NCBI RefSeq assembly: GCF_001428865.1
Contig: NZ_LMIV01000001.1
Location: 1,921,997 to 1,985,996, forward strand
Direction: 5' to 3'
DNA length: 64,000 nt
Origin: Sphingomonas sp. Root241
GTDB taxonomy: Bacteria > Pseudomonadota > Alphaproteobacteria > Sphingomonadales > Sphingomonadaceae
The position numbers and the translations under genes are program-made. Position 1 is the stretch's first letter. Each line of letters opens with the position of its first letter. The notes beneath the pieces are model-generated. The model saw only the letters and a program-made list of their open reading frames with translations, was not told the origin of the DNA and ran no database searches. Positions 1 through 8,580 of this stretch are shown here, one piece after another.

Positions 1-215
1 AGGGCCGCATCGCCGGCGCCGGGCTCGACGTCTATGTGAACGAACCCGCGGTCGATCCACGGCTGATCGCGCTCGACAATGTCGTGCTGCTCCCCCATCT
101 CGGCTCCGCGACCTTCGAGGGCCGCGAGGCGATGGGACTCAAGGTCATCGCCAACATCCGCTCCTGGGTCGACGGCCATCGCCCGCCCGATCAGATCCTC
201 GACGGCTGGCTCTAG
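1..215 (+). CDS. 2-hydroxyacid dehydrogenase, C-terminal fragment (partial)
   Basis: This is the last ~70 codons of a gene that begins before the window; the reading frame enters at base 3. The visible part contains GLDVYVNEP, then VVLLPHLGSAT and a closing helix that ends GHRPPDQIL. This is the C-terminal part of the NAD(P)-binding domain in D-isomer-specific 2-hydroxyacid dehydrogenases; the His of LLPHLGSAT is the family's catalytic His. The glyoxylate/hydroxypyruvate reductase subgroup is the likeliest home, but the substrate cannot be read from this piece. Confidence 0.85.
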   Translation, partial: GRIAGAGLDVYVNEPAVDPRLIALDNVVLLPHLGSATFEGREAMGLKVIANIRSWVDGHRPPDQILDGWL

Positions 216-268
216 CCGCCGGAACTCCTTGCTTCTGAAGCGGTTCTCCGCCGCAAAGGAGGCCTACA

Positions 269-700
269 ATGAAGAAATACAGCTATGCGTGGATCACGCT
301 CGGCTTCTTCCTCGTGTCGTTTGCGCTCCATTGGCTCTTCGGCTGGAAGGCTTTCGTCGAAGAAGCCCGCGAGCATGGCCAGATCGCCGAGACGTCGAGC
401 TATCTGAACGAGATGCTGCGCGACACCTTCGAGAACTGGCAGTCCGAATTCCTCCAGTTGCTCTGGCAAGTCGTGGGCCTCGCTTATTTCCTCTATATCG
501 GCTCGCCTTCGTCCAAGGAGAATGACGACCGGATGGAGGCGAAGATCGATTCACTGCTCCGCCTCCACGCCGGAGTCGACCGCGGCCAGGAAATCATCGA
601 CGAGCTCGACGATCGCTATCTGCGCACCCACGGCCACGCCAAGCCGCACGCACACGCCGCGGATCCGGTGGTTGGCGGGGGCGATGAGGACGCGGCTTGA
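269..700 (+). CDS. DUF6766 family small membrane protein
   Basis: The 143-residue protein opens with a hydrophobic segment (about residues 7-25), followed by the polar stretch GWKAFVEEAREHGQ, then FENWQSEFLQ and a second hydrophobic segment (about 62-77). The order helix, W-x-x-(F/Y)-x-E-E-x-x-E-H-G, ENWxSEFLQ, helix is what I know from DUF6766 proteins. These have no assigned function but are often stress or envelope associated. The C-terminus is acidic and His-rich. The start has AAGGAGG at 255-261, 7 nt upstream. It lies 53 bases after the dehydrogenase on the same strand. Confidence 0.8.
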   Translation: MKKYSYAWITLGFFLVSFALHWLFGWKAFVEEAREHGQIAETSSYLNEMLRDTFENWQSEFLQLLWQVVGLAYFLYIGSPSSKENDDRMEAKIDSLLRLHAGVDRGQEIIDELDDRYLRTHGHAKPHAHAADPVVGGGDEDAA

Positions 701-706
701 GCGTGG

Positions 707-1402
707 TCAGAGGCCGCGAAGCCACTCCGTGATCATCGCCTTGCCGGCGGCCACCGCCGCGCTGCCGTGCGTCTCGTGTTCGCCGCGCAGGCGCTCGGGC
801 GAAGTGCCCGCCTCGGCGATGAAGTCCGGGCCGTTTTCGATCCACGCCTCGAAGCGTGGGTCTTCGCCCATCTCGGCATGGAACTGGAGCGCCAGCAATT
901 CGGGGCCGCGGCGGAAGGCCTGATGGGCATATGACGGCGTCGAGGCAAGAAGCTCGACGTCGTCCGGCAAATCGAAGGTGTCGCCGTGCCAATGCAGCAT
1001 CGGCACCTCGGCGACGTGACGGAGCGGCGAATCCGCCCCCGGATCGTTGAGCGTCACCGGTGCGAAGCCGATCTCCTTCACCGGACCCGGCCGCACTTCC
1101 GCGCCCATCGCCGCCGCGATCATCTGCGCGCCGAGACACACGCCGAGCGTCGGCAGCCCGCTCGCGATTCGCTCGGCAAGCCGCTCGAGTTCGTGCGCGA
1201 TCCACGGATGCGCCTCGCGCTCATAGACCCCCATCGGCCCGCCCATCATCAGCAGCAGGTCGGGCGCGTCGAAATCGAGGCTGGAAAAGCCCGGATCGGT
1301 GACATCGACGCGATCGAGGACATAGCCCGCAGCCTCGATCGGCTCGCGGAACCCGGCGATGCCCTCATATGGGGTGTGGCGGACGATGAGACCGGTCTTC
1401 AT
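707..1402 (-). CDS. class I glutamine amidotransferase-like protein
   Basis: A stand-alone class I glutamine amidotransferase domain of 231 residues, related to the GMP synthase glutaminase half. The nucleophile elbow is GVCLGAQ with Cys89. The His-Glu pair is in LQFHAE (His175, Glu177), so the triad is complete. MMGGPMGVY near residue 52 forms the oxyanion side. Free-standing members hydrolyse glutamine or gamma-glutamyl compounds, or act on unknown amides; the substrate is not evident. It converges on the DUF6766 gene, with 6 bases between the two stop codons. Confidence 0.85.
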   Translation of the reverse strand: MKTGLIVRHTPYEGIAGFREPIEAAGYVLDRVDVTDPGFSSLDFDAPDLLLMMGGPMGVYEREAHPWIAHELERLAERIASGLPTLGVCLGAQMIAAAMGAEVRPGPVKEIGFAPVTLNDPGADSPLRHVAEVPMLHWHGDTFDLPDDVELLASTPSYAHQAFRRGPELLALQFHAEMGEDPRFEAWIENGPDFIAEAGTSPERLRGEHETHGSAAVAAGKAMITEWLRGL

Positions 1403-1496
1403 GCCGCCAGCCTAGCCGGGCGGGCGCTGACCGCGACCTCAGCTTTTCTTGGCAGTGCGCAAGCCGACCCATTCCGGCAGACGAGCGGCACCGCGG

Positions 1497-1919
1497 CTAC
1501 GATCTCTTCGCCGCACACAGCACCCGCAACTTGTCGGGCGCGGCGGCAAGAAGAGCGCGATTATAGCTAGTCCCATAGGCGTCCTGTCGGTCGCTGCATG
1601 CGTCACGCGGCAACCTATCACAGCATACGGCGCGAAGGGGCGGGATCGGAGGAAATTGCTTCGCGACCATTGTCGTGTTGTAGGCGCACCCGATTCCGAG
1701 CGCCTCCAGCTTTGGCGAAAACCCGTCAACGGTGTGGAAATAGAGCGAGTAGTCACCGCGTGCCGCAGCGGCCTTCGCAGCCCACTCCGGTGGCTGCGCC
1801 AAGCCGTTCATACATTGTGCACGCCGTAACGCGGCGATCTGCTCGGGGGTCAGCGTGGGCTGTCCCGACCCGCATCCGCAAGCCGCGAGGCTGAGGATCG
1901 TTGCGACTATCGTCCGCAT
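1497..1919 (-). CDS. hypothetical lipoprotein
   Basis: I do not recognise the family. The 140-residue protein starts MRTIVATILSLAAC, a short signal peptide ending in a lipobox-like LAA-C with Cys14 as the probable lipidated residue. The rest is soluble and has six further Cys (Cys16 just after the lipobox, then a Cys near residue 36, one near 77 and more near the end). That pattern suggests disulfides in the periplasm. It is 13 bases downstream of the nitronate monooxygenase gene on the same strand and may be cotranscribed with it. Confidence 0.6.
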   Translation of the reverse strand: MRTIVATILSLAACGCGSGQPTLTPEQIAALRRAQCMNGLAQPPEWAAKAAAARGDYSLYFHTVDGFSPKLEALGIGCAYNTTMVAKQFPPIPPLRAVCCDRLPRDACSDRQDAYGTSYNRALLAAAPDKLRVLCAAKRS

Positions 1920-1932
1920 TCGCCCCCTTGCA

Positions 1933-3336
1933 TCAATCTCCGGTCAGAATCCGGTCGACGAGCTGCTTCACGGTCGGCACGAAGCCGTTCGAATAGAAGG
2001 GATCGCGCTTGAAATTGTAAGCGCCGTGGCCCGCGAACATCAGATTCTCGTGCACGGGTCCGCCATGGGCGATGTCCTGCAACGTCTTCTGGATGCAGAA
2101 GCTGCGCGGATCGGCGAGGCGTCCGGTCGAATTGGTCTCGGTATCCGCCCAGGACGAGAACTGGCACTGGCTGAGGCAGCCCATGCAATCGGCTTGGTCC
2201 TTGCGGATTATCGCTTTCTCTTCCTCGCTGACGAACACCAGGGTGTTGTCCGGGGTCTTGAGCGCGGAGGTGAACCCCTCCCCGAACCACTGGCGCGCGC
2301 GCAGCAGATCGTTGCGCGTCACCCAGAAATTCTTGCCCTTCACGCCCACGTCGAGCTGGAAGATGTGATCGCCGGCATGCTCGGTCGAATAGGCGATCTG
2401 CCGTTCGCTGCGCGCCTCGAGGCTGCGCAGGAACGGATTGCGCACTGCCGAGGAATAGAAGCCCGTCGGCGAGAAGCGGTGGAGCAGGATGTCGCCCTCT
2501 TCCAGCTTCATCAGCTCGTTCTTCCATTCCTCGGGGATCGGGCTCTCCTTGGTCAGGAGCGGCCGCGTGCCGAACTGGAAGGCGATCTTGCCGAGCTCGG
2601 GATTGTCGATCCAGTCGCTCCAGTCGCGCAGATACCAGACACCGCCGGCCATCACGATCGGCACGTCGTCCGAGATTCCGCCCTCGCGCATCGTCGCGCG
2701 CAGATCGCGGACGCGAGGATAGGGATCCTGCGGCACCAGGGGATCCTCGGCGTTGGACAGGCCGTTATGCCCACCGGCGAGCCAAGGATCCTCATAGACC
2801 ACCGCGGCGAGCCATTCCGACGCCTTCGAATAGGCGCGCTTCCACAGCGCGCGGAAGGCGCGGCCCGAGCTGACGATCGGCAGATAGCTGACGCCGTAGG
2901 AGGCAGTGATCTCACTGAGCTTGTACGGCATGCCCGCGCCGCAGGTCACGCCCGCGACCATCCCGCGCGTGCGCTCGAGCACGCCGTGCAGGATCCGCTG
3001 CGCGCCGCCCATTTCCCACAGCACGTTGATATTGACCGCGCCCTTGCCGCCGGCGATCTCGAAGGCCTTCTTGACCTGGGTGACCGCGCCTTCGATCGCG
3101 TATTGGACCAGTTCCTCGTGGCGCTCGCGCCGGGTCAGCGCGCGATAGACCTGGGGGATGATCTTCCCCTCGGCGTCATAGCTGTCGGCGTTGACCGCGC
3201 TGACCGTGCCGATGCCGCCGGCTGCCGCCCAGGCGCCTGCGCTCGCATGGTTCGTGGCCGCGACGCCCTTGCCCCCTTCGACCAACGGCCAGACTTCCCG
3301 GCCGTTATAGTTGATAGGCGTCAGACCCTTGAACAA
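1933..3336 (-). CDS. nitronate monooxygenase family flavin oxidoreductase
   Basis: A 467-residue FMN-dependent TIM-barrel protein of the nitronate monooxygenase / 2-nitropropane dioxygenase family. The family signs are GMVAGVTCGAGMPY (about residues 125-138), DDVPIVMAGGVW and KIAFQFGTRPLLT, the phosphate-binding loops of the barrel. Known members oxidise alkyl nitronates or act as NAD(P)H:quinone reductases. It is longer than the usual 320-370 residues. The extra C-terminal part carries DCMGCLSQCQFSSW, with three closely spaced Cys (C-x2-C-x3-C) that could bind a metal or cluster; that is inference. The substrate is unknown. Confidence 0.8.
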   Translation of the reverse strand: MFKGLTPINYNGREVWPLVEGGKGVAATNHASAGAWAAAGGIGTVSAVNADSYDAEGKIIPQVYRALTRRERHEELVQYAIEGAVTQVKKAFEIAGGKGAVNINVLWEMGGAQRILHGVLERTRGMVAGVTCGAGMPYKLSEITASYGVSYLPIVSSGRAFRALWKRAYSKASEWLAAVVYEDPWLAGGHNGLSNAEDPLVPQDPYPRVRDLRATMREGGISDDVPIVMAGGVWYLRDWSDWIDNPELGKIAFQFGTRPLLTKESPIPEEWKNELMKLEEGDILLHRFSPTGFYSSAVRNPFLRSLEARSERQIAYSTEHAGDHIFQLDVGVKGKNFWVTRNDLLRARQWFGEGFTSALKTPDNTLVFVSEEEKAIIRKDQADCMGCLSQCQFSSWADTETNSTGRLADPRSFCIQKTLQDIAHGGPVHENLMFAGHGAYNFKRDPFYSNGFVPTVKQLVDRILTGD

Positions 3337-3402
3337 ATGTGCCTCCGGTAAAAACTCCGGCGCTTGCTAGCGCCAACCTCCCCAACAAGCGAGCCGCAAT
3401 CG

Positions 3403-4536
3403 TTATTGCAACGCGTCAGGGCGTCCCATTGCCGCACCATAGAGCCGCGCATAAGACGCGATCATGGCAGCTTCATCGAATAACGCACGGGCGCGGGCGC
3501 GGTTCTGCTCGCCGATATAATGCATCGATTCCGGGTTTCTGGCCAGTGTGTCGATGCGATCGCGCAGATCGACCTCATGGTGCCGTGGCGCGAGGAACGG
3601 CTCGTTCTCGGGCGATACCATCACCGGAATGTCGCCCACCCGGGTCGAGACCACCGGTAGCCCCGCCGCCATCGCCTCGATCACCGAGATCGGCGCCTGC
3701 TCGCTCCTCGACGAGAGGGCGAAGATGTCGAATAGCCCCATGTAGCGATGCGGCTCAGGCAGGAATCCGGGCAGGATCACCTGATCCTCGATCGCCATCG
3801 CCTCGGCGGCGTCGAGGATGTTCTGCCGCTCGGGCCCCTCGCCCAGGATCACCAGCTTGAAGCGCGCGTTCACGCCGGCGACGGCGCGGATGAGCATCGG
3901 CAGATCCTTGACCGGCCTGAGGCCCGCGACGCAGCCGATGAACACTTCGCCTTCGCGGCGCTTCTGCAGCTGCGGGATCAGCTTCGGGTCGGGCTTGCCG
4001 GCATAGAGCATTGTCGGAACGCCATTGGCGATCCGGTGGACGCGATCGGGCGGCTGGCGCCAATGCTTGAGCGCGACCTTCTCCAGCACATTGCTCGGCA
4101 CCACCAGCGCGTTCGCCGCGGGCAGCGCGATCCGGCGATACATGTTGCGTACCGGATTGAGGCGTTCGGCCTCGTCTTGGTTGAACCCGTCCTCGTGATG
4201 CACGATGGGCGGCAGTCCCTTGCCGAACACCCGCGCCGCCATCACGCCGTCGATCGCGCCCCAATTATAGGTGAGCACCAGATCGAAGCGCCGCATGAAC
4301 CCCGCGATCGCCTCATAGCGCTTGACCGAGGGGCGCCCGGAGAGCGGCGGCGGGTTCTGCGCGATCTCGTATTTGATCCCCTTGGCGATCGCGTCGCGCG
4401 CGCCGAGCTGATCGGGCATCGCCGAGACGATCGTGTGTCGTGCTCTGTCGCCGAACGCGTTCATCAGCCGCACGGCACGCGCTTCCTTGCCGCCGTAATT
4501 GAAGGTCGAGTGGAGATGGAGGATGTGGATGGGCAT
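3403..4536 (-). CDS. GT4-family glycosyltransferase
   Basis: A 377-residue retaining glycosyltransferase of the GT-B fold. The N-terminal half has the HSTFNYGGKEARA glycine-rich acceptor-side loop. The C-terminal half has GCVAGLRPVKDLPMLI and the EX7E nucleotide-sugar signature in SEQAPISVIEAMAAGLP. This is characteristic of GT4 enzymes that build exopolysaccharide or lipopolysaccharide, using a nucleotide-activated sugar at the inner face of the membrane. No polysaccharide cluster surrounds it here, so donor and acceptor are unknown. Confidence 0.85.
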   Translation of the reverse strand: MPIHILHLHSTFNYGGKEARAVRLMNAFGDRARHTIVSAMPDQLGARDAIAKGIKYEIAQNPPPLSGRPSVKRYEAIAGFMRRFDLVLTYNWGAIDGVMAARVFGKGLPPIVHHEDGFNQDEAERLNPVRNMYRRIALPAANALVVPSNVLEKVALKHWRQPPDRVHRIANGVPTMLYAGKPDPKLIPQLQKRREGEVFIGCVAGLRPVKDLPMLIRAVAGVNARFKLVILGEGPERQNILDAAEAMAIEDQVILPGFLPEPHRYMGLFDIFALSSRSEQAPISVIEAMAAGLPVVSTRVGDIPVMVSPENEPFLAPRHHEVDLRDRIDTLARNPESMHYIGEQNRARARALFDEAAMIASYARLYGAAMGRPDALQ

Positions 4537-4582
4537 GTTGGGGGCCGTGCTTAGCGACCAGACGAGCGTCCGTCACCTCAAA

Positions 4583-4612
4583 CTCCCTCTCCCCTGAAGG
4601 GGAGAGAGGGAG
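4583..4612. terminator. C/T-rich to G/A-rich hairpin
   Basis: An imperfect inverted repeat, CTCCCTCTCCCC, loop TGAA, then GGGGAGAGAGGGAG. It sits between the minus-strand hydrolase (stop at 4638) and the glycosyltransferase start. It could end hydrolase transcripts, but there is no T tract. A related C/T-rich hairpin occurs after cysH at 17640-17662, so it may equally be a dispersed repeat. Confidence 0.4.
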
Positions 4613-4637
4613 ATTGGGCCACCGCCTGCGCCTTCCG

Positions 4638-5507
4638 CTACGCCGCCACCTTCGCCAACAATCGCCCGATTGCGGTCACGACCTCGGGCTCGTCGAGCGT
4701 CGGCGCATGGCCCACCCCGGCAACCGTCACCAGCTTCGCGCCCGGCACCCTTGCGACCATCTTCGCCGCGGTTTCCGCGCTCAGGATGTCGGAGCGCTCG
4801 CCGCGCACGATCAGCACCGGCTTGCCCTTCAGCGCGTCGATCGTCGGCCACATGTCCGGCCCCGCCTCGTTGCCCGGCACGCGGAACGGCTCGGCGATCT
4901 TCATGTCGTAATCGAGCACGATCCGCCCGGAGCTGTTCACCCGGTACAGGCGCTTGGCCATGCGCAGCCAGTCCTCGACGCCGTAATCGGGGTACACGTC
5001 GGCATTGCCCTCGGCGACCGCGCGCGCGGCATGCATCCAGGTCGGGTGCCACACCGCCTTGCCGACATAGGTGCGGATCCGCGCCAGCCCGCCGGGTTCG
5101 AGCTCGGGCCCGACATCGTTGAGCACCACGCCGGCCAGCTTGCCCCCGTCGGTCGCCGCCAGCAGCATGGTGACGATGCCGCCCAGCGACGTCCCCACCG
5201 CGACGAAGCGCGTAATGCCGAGCTCGTCCAGCAGCGCCTCGACATCCTGCAGATAGGTCAGCGGGACATAGGACATCGGATCCTTGGCATAAGCGCTCTC
5301 GCCGCGCCCGCGGAACTCGACGAGGATCACCCGGCGCTCGCCCGCGATGCGTTCCGCCAGCGGCGCATAGTCGCGCGCATTGCGGGTCAGCCCGGGAAAG
5401 CAGAGCACCGGCGGCTTGTCGTCGGCACCGGCATAATCGCGGTAATGCAGCCTCAGGCCGTCTTTCGACCACCAATAGCCATCGCTGTAGTTGCGCCGCT
5501 CGCCCAT
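4638..5507 (-). CDS. alpha/beta hydrolase
   Basis: A 289-residue alpha/beta hydrolase. The oxyanion HG-equivalent is CFPGLTRNARD near residue 37, the nucleophile elbow is GTSLGG with Ser107, the acid is probably in GERSDILS, and the His is in GVGHAPTLDEP. The start MGERRNY was chosen because it lies next to the divergent selO start (18 bases between start codons) and the protein fits the family from there. The open frame continues far upstream, but that part is antisense to selO. Substrate unknown; probably an ester or lactone hydrolase in the cytoplasm. Confidence 0.85.
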   Translation of the reverse strand: MGERRNYSDGYWWSKDGLRLHYRDYAGADDKPPVLCFPGLTRNARDYAPLAERIAGERRVILVEFRGRGESAYAKDPMSYVPLTYLQDVEALLDELGITRFVAVGTSLGGIVTMLLAATDGGKLAGVVLNDVGPELEPGGLARIRTYVGKAVWHPTWMHAARAVAEGNADVYPDYGVEDWLRMAKRLYRVNSSGRIVLDYDMKIAEPFRVPGNEAGPDMWPTIDALKGKPVLIVRGERSDILSAETAAKMVARVPGAKLVTVAGVGHAPTLDEPEVVTAIGRLLAKVAA

Positions 5508-5525
5508 TGATCCCCATATCGCCGC

Positions 5526-6878
5526 ATGGCCTTCACTCCGCAACAGGCGATCCTCGAACTCGGCGACGCCTTCTACGATCCCGTACATGCCGCCCGCTTC
5601 CCCCAGGCGATCCTGCGCTTCCGCAACGATCGCGCAGCGGCGGAGGTCGGGCTCGACGGGCTGAGCGACGAACAATGGATCGCGCATTTCGGCCGCTTCG
5701 AGCCGTTGCCGGGTACGCTGCAACAGCCGCTGGCCCTGCGCTATCACGGCCACCAGTTCCGCGTGTACAATCCCGAGATCGGCGACGGCCGCGGCTTCCT
5801 GTTCGCCCAGATGACCGACGACCAAGGCCGCCTGATGGACCTTGGCACCAAGGGATCGGGCCAGACCCCCTGGAGCCGCTTCGGCGACGGGCGGCTGACG
5901 CTGAAGGGCGGCGTCCGCGAGATTCTCGCCACCGAAATGCTCGAGGCGCTGGGCGTCGAGACCTCGCGCAGCTTCTCGCTGATCGAGACCGGCGAGGAGC
6001 TGCATCGCGGCGACGAGCCCTCCCCCACCCGCTCGGCGGCGCTCGTTCGGCTCAGCCACGGCCATATCCGCATCGGCACCTTCCAGCGCCTCGCTTATTC
6101 GCAGGACACCGAGAACCTGCAGCGGCTGACCGGCTATGTGCTCCGCCATTATTATGGCGAGGAGGCCGGCGACGACGCCCCGCAGCGCCTCCTCGCGCAT
6201 GTCGCCGCACGCACTGCGCGGATGGCGGGCCGGTTCATGGCCGCGGGCTTCGTCCACGGTGTGCTCAACAGCGACAATATCAACGTCACCGGCGAGAGCT
6301 TCGATTACGGCCCGTGGCGTTTCGCCCCAAGCTGGGCGCCGGGCTTCACTGCGGCCTATTTCGATCAAAGCGGACTCTACGCCTTCAGCCGCCAGCCCGA
6401 GGCGATCTATTGGGACGTGATGCAGCTCGCCAGCTCGCTCCGCCTAATCGCCGAAGAGGCGCCGCTGATCGAGGCGATGGAGGTGTTCCCCGAGACCTTC
6501 CAGCGCGAAGTCGCCAGCGCGATGCTTTGGCGGCTGGGCCTGAAACCCCGCGGCCCCGAGCATGACCGTCCGCTGGTCGGCGCCATCGAAGCGGCGCTGG
6601 TCGAGACGGACACGCCGATCGATCGCTTCTTCTTCGACGGTTTCGGCGGGAAGCTCCCGGAGAGCTATGGCGAGCCCTTCGCCGCCCTCCGCGCCCGGCT
6701 CGCCGGGTACGAACCGCGCAAGCCCCGCGACCACGAATATTGGTCCGATCCAGCGCCCTGCGCGATGCTCATCGACGAAGTCGAGGCGATTTGGGCGCGG
6801 ATCGCGCAAGGCGACGACTGGGCCCCGCTGACCGCCAAGGTCGCCGCGATCAGGCGAATGGGCGAAGCGCTGGCCTGA
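5526..6878 (+). CDS. selO: protein adenylyltransferase SelO
   Basis: SelO (YdiU/UPF0061) is a pseudokinase-fold enzyme that transfers AMP from ATP to Ser, Thr or Tyr of proteins and has a role in redox homeostasis. Visible family blocks are YHGHQFRVYNPEIGDGRG (73-90), the nucleotide loop DLGTKGSGQTPWSRFGDGR (105-123), HGVLNSDNIN (244-253) with the catalytic-loop Asn and Asp, and the metal-binding DYGPW (260-264). At 450 residues it is slightly shorter than typical SelO. The C-terminal Sec/Cys of longer homologues is absent, as in many alphaproteobacterial forms. It is head-to-head with the hydrolase at 5507. Confidence 0.95.
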   Translation: MAFTPQQAILELGDAFYDPVHAARFPQAILRFRNDRAAAEVGLDGLSDEQWIAHFGRFEPLPGTLQQPLALRYHGHQFRVYNPEIGDGRGFLFAQMTDDQGRLMDLGTKGSGQTPWSRFGDGRLTLKGGVREILATEMLEALGVETSRSFSLIETGEELHRGDEPSPTRSAALVRLSHGHIRIGTFQRLAYSQDTENLQRLTGYVLRHYYGEEAGDDAPQRLLAHVAARTARMAGRFMAAGFVHGVLNSDNINVTGESFDYGPWRFAPSWAPGFTAAYFDQSGLYAFSRQPEAIYWDVMQLASSLRLIAEEAPLIEAMEVFPETFQREVASAMLWRLGLKPRGPEHDRPLVGAIEAALVETDTPIDRFFFDGFGGKLPESYGEPFAALRARLAGYEPRKPRDHEYWSDPAPCAMLIDEVEAIWARIAQGDDWAPLTAKVAAIRRMGEALA

Positions 6879-6884
6879 ATACCA

Positions 6885-6995
6885 CCGTCACCCCCGCGAA
6901 AGCGGGGGCCCATCTCCCGGACGCGCCGCGAATACGCACGGTGGTCGCTCGTGGCATCTTCAGGAGATGGGCCCCCGCTTTCGCGGGGGTGACGG
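6885..6995. repeat. paired inverted palindromes (BIME-like), copy 1
   Basis: Two 33-base arms, 6885-6917 and 6963-6995, are perfect reverse complements around a 45-base centre. Each arm is itself a hairpin, CCCCCGC-GAAA-GCGGGGG, flanked by GTCA and CCCATCTCC. It lies between selO and astD, both on the plus strand. The same core recurs at 10250-10359 and, with variant cores, at four other places in this window. Confidence 0.9.
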
Positions 6996-7077
6996 AAAGA
7001 GGGTCTTGGGGGTTGGCAAGCCTCCGCGATTTCGGGCAATAGCATTGCCATTCTTCCGGGGACACACGCAGAACATA

Positions 7078-8493
7078 ATGCCGGGAACGGAAATCATCTC
7101 AACCGAGCCAGCAACCGGTGCTGTGCTCTGGCGCCAGAAGATCGGCGATGTCGACACCGAGGTCGCGCACGCCCGCCGAAGCTGGGCCGAATGGGCAGCA
7201 CGCCCGCTCGCTTACCGAATCGAGGCGCTGCGCCGTTTCGCCAATGTCGTGCGGCAAAAGGCCGATGCCTTCACCGATTTGCTCGCGCGCGAGACCGGAA
7301 AGCCGCTATGGGAGGCGCGCACCGAAGTCGAGACGGTGATCGGCAAGGTCGACATCTCGGTCTCCGCTTATTCGGAGCGCACCGGCCAGCGCCGGATCGA
7401 GGCGCCGATGAACACCCGGCTGGCGCTGCGGCACAAGCCGCACGGCGTGCTCGCGGTGCTCGGCCCCTATAATTTCCCCGCGCACCTCCCCAACGGCCAC
7501 ATCGTCCCTGCCCTGCTCGCGGGCAATGCCGTGGTATTCAAGCCCTCCGAGAAGACTCCCGCGAGCGGCGCGTTTCTCGTCGATTGCTTCCATGCGGCCG
7601 GCATTCCCGAAGGTTGCATCCGCCTGCTGATCGGCGGCCCGGAAGAAGGCAAGGCGCTCGCCGCGCATCCCGATATCGACGGTCTGCTGTTCACCGGCTC
7701 GGCCAATACCGGCATTGCGCTCAACCGCCAGTTCGCCACCCGGCCCGAGAAGATCCTCGCGCTGGAGATGGGCGGCAACAACCCGATCGTCGTCTGGGAT
7801 ACCCCCGACCTCTATTCCGCTGCGGTGCTCGTCATCCAGTCGGCCTTCACCACCGCGGGCCAGCGCTGCACGGCCGCGCGCCGGCTGATCGTCGATCAGA
7901 ATCTCTACGATCCGCTGATGGAGGAAGTGAACAAGCTGATCGGCCGGCTGATCATCGGCGAGCCGCACGCCGATCCCGCTCCGTTCATGGGCCCGGTAAT
8001 CGACAATGATTCCGCCGACCTGCTCACCGAAAGCTTCCTCGCACTCTCGACCATGGGCGGGCGCCCGCTCAGGCACATGGAGCGCCCGATCGAGGGCCGG
8101 CCGTTCATCACGCCGGGCCTGATCGACATGACCCAGGCCAACGACAAGCCCGATGTCGAACTGTTCGGCCCGGTCCTCCAGATCTACCGCAAGGCGACGT
8201 TCGAGGAAGCGATCGCCGAGGCCAACAACACGCGCTACGGCCTGTCGGCGTCGCTGGTCAGCCAGAATCCCCGACTTTACGACCAGTTCTGGGCCAATAT
8301 CCGCGCCGGCATCGTCAACTGGAACCGCCCGACCAACGGCGCCTCCTCCTCGGCCCCGTTCGGCGGGGTCGGCTGGTCGGGCAATCATCGTCCCAGCGCC
8401 TATTATGCCGCGGATTACTGCGCCTACCCGGTGGTCTCGTCGGAATCCGAACAGGCGCGCGCCGCGATCGGACTGGGTCTGCGGGACGCCTGA
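7078..8493 (+). CDS. astD: succinylglutamate-semialdehyde dehydrogenase AstD
   Basis: An NAD-dependent aldehyde dehydrogenase that oxidises N-succinylglutamate semialdehyde in the arginine succinyltransferase pathway. It has the family's catalytic set: Asn132 in GPYNFPAHLPNGH, Glu230 in LALEMGGNNP, and Cys264 in FTTAGQRCTAARR. The combinations ALEMGGNNP and FTTAGQRCT are typical of AstD rather than other aldehyde dehydrogenases. I chose MPGTEIIST as the start; the frame is open upstream but runs through the palindromic repeat. It is 471 residues, near the family norm. No other ast gene is visible nearby, so here it is an orphan. Confidence 0.87.
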   Translation: MPGTEIISTEPATGAVLWRQKIGDVDTEVAHARRSWAEWAARPLAYRIEALRRFANVVRQKADAFTDLLARETGKPLWEARTEVETVIGKVDISVSAYSERTGQRRIEAPMNTRLALRHKPHGVLAVLGPYNFPAHLPNGHIVPALLAGNAVVFKPSEKTPASGAFLVDCFHAAGIPEGCIRLLIGGPEEGKALAAHPDIDGLLFTGSANTGIALNRQFATRPEKILALEMGGNNPIVVWDTPDLYSAAVLVIQSAFTTAGQRCTAARRLIVDQNLYDPLMEEVNKLIGRLIIGEPHADPAPFMGPVIDNDSADLLTESFLALSTMGGRPLRHMERPIEGRPFITPGLIDMTQANDKPDVELFGPVLQIYRKATFEEAIAEANNTRYGLSASLVSQNPRLYDQFWANIRAGIVNWNRPTNGASSSAPFGGVGWSGNHRPSAYYAADYCAYPVVSSESEQARAAIGLGLRDA

Positions 8494-8494
8494 G

Positions 8495-8521
8495 CAAATG
8501 CGAACCGAATCGGTTGCATTG
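8495..8521 (+). terminator. imperfect hairpin after astD, possible terminator
   Basis: Starting two bases after the astD stop, ATGCGAACCG and CGGTTGCAT can pair with one bulged G and an AAT loop. No T tract follows, so termination would have to be weak or Rho-assisted. Confidence 0.35.
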
Positions 8522-8533
8522 TAGGATTTCAGA

Positions 8534-8580
8534 TGTTCCTGCTTCGTTCGCATGCCGGACATGCGAACGAAGCAGGAGCA
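8534..8580 (+). promoter_or_regulatory. 21-bp hairpin that buries the ribosome binding site of the beta-helix gene
   Basis: Bases 8534-8554 and 8560-8580 are complementary over 21 bp with one G-U pair and a CCGGA loop; the inner 17 bp (8538-8554 with 8560-8576) are perfect. The right arm contains AGGAG (8574-8578), the only good ribosome binding site for the ATG at 8585. In the folded mRNA the site would be fully paired, so translation should need melting, a helper RNA or protein, or ribosome arrival. It could also be read as a factor-independent stop for astD, but no T tract follows. Confidence 0.75.

Noticed and set aside
1855..3351. A 498-codon plus-strand open frame opposite the nitronate monooxygenase
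   Set aside because: It is the antisense shadow of a strongly conserved gene; high-GC DNA gives long open frames on the other strand. No domain can be recognised and codon use is not native.
5508..6368. A 287-residue N-terminal extension of the alpha/beta hydrolase
   Set aside because: It is antisense to selO. The family begins at MGERRNY.
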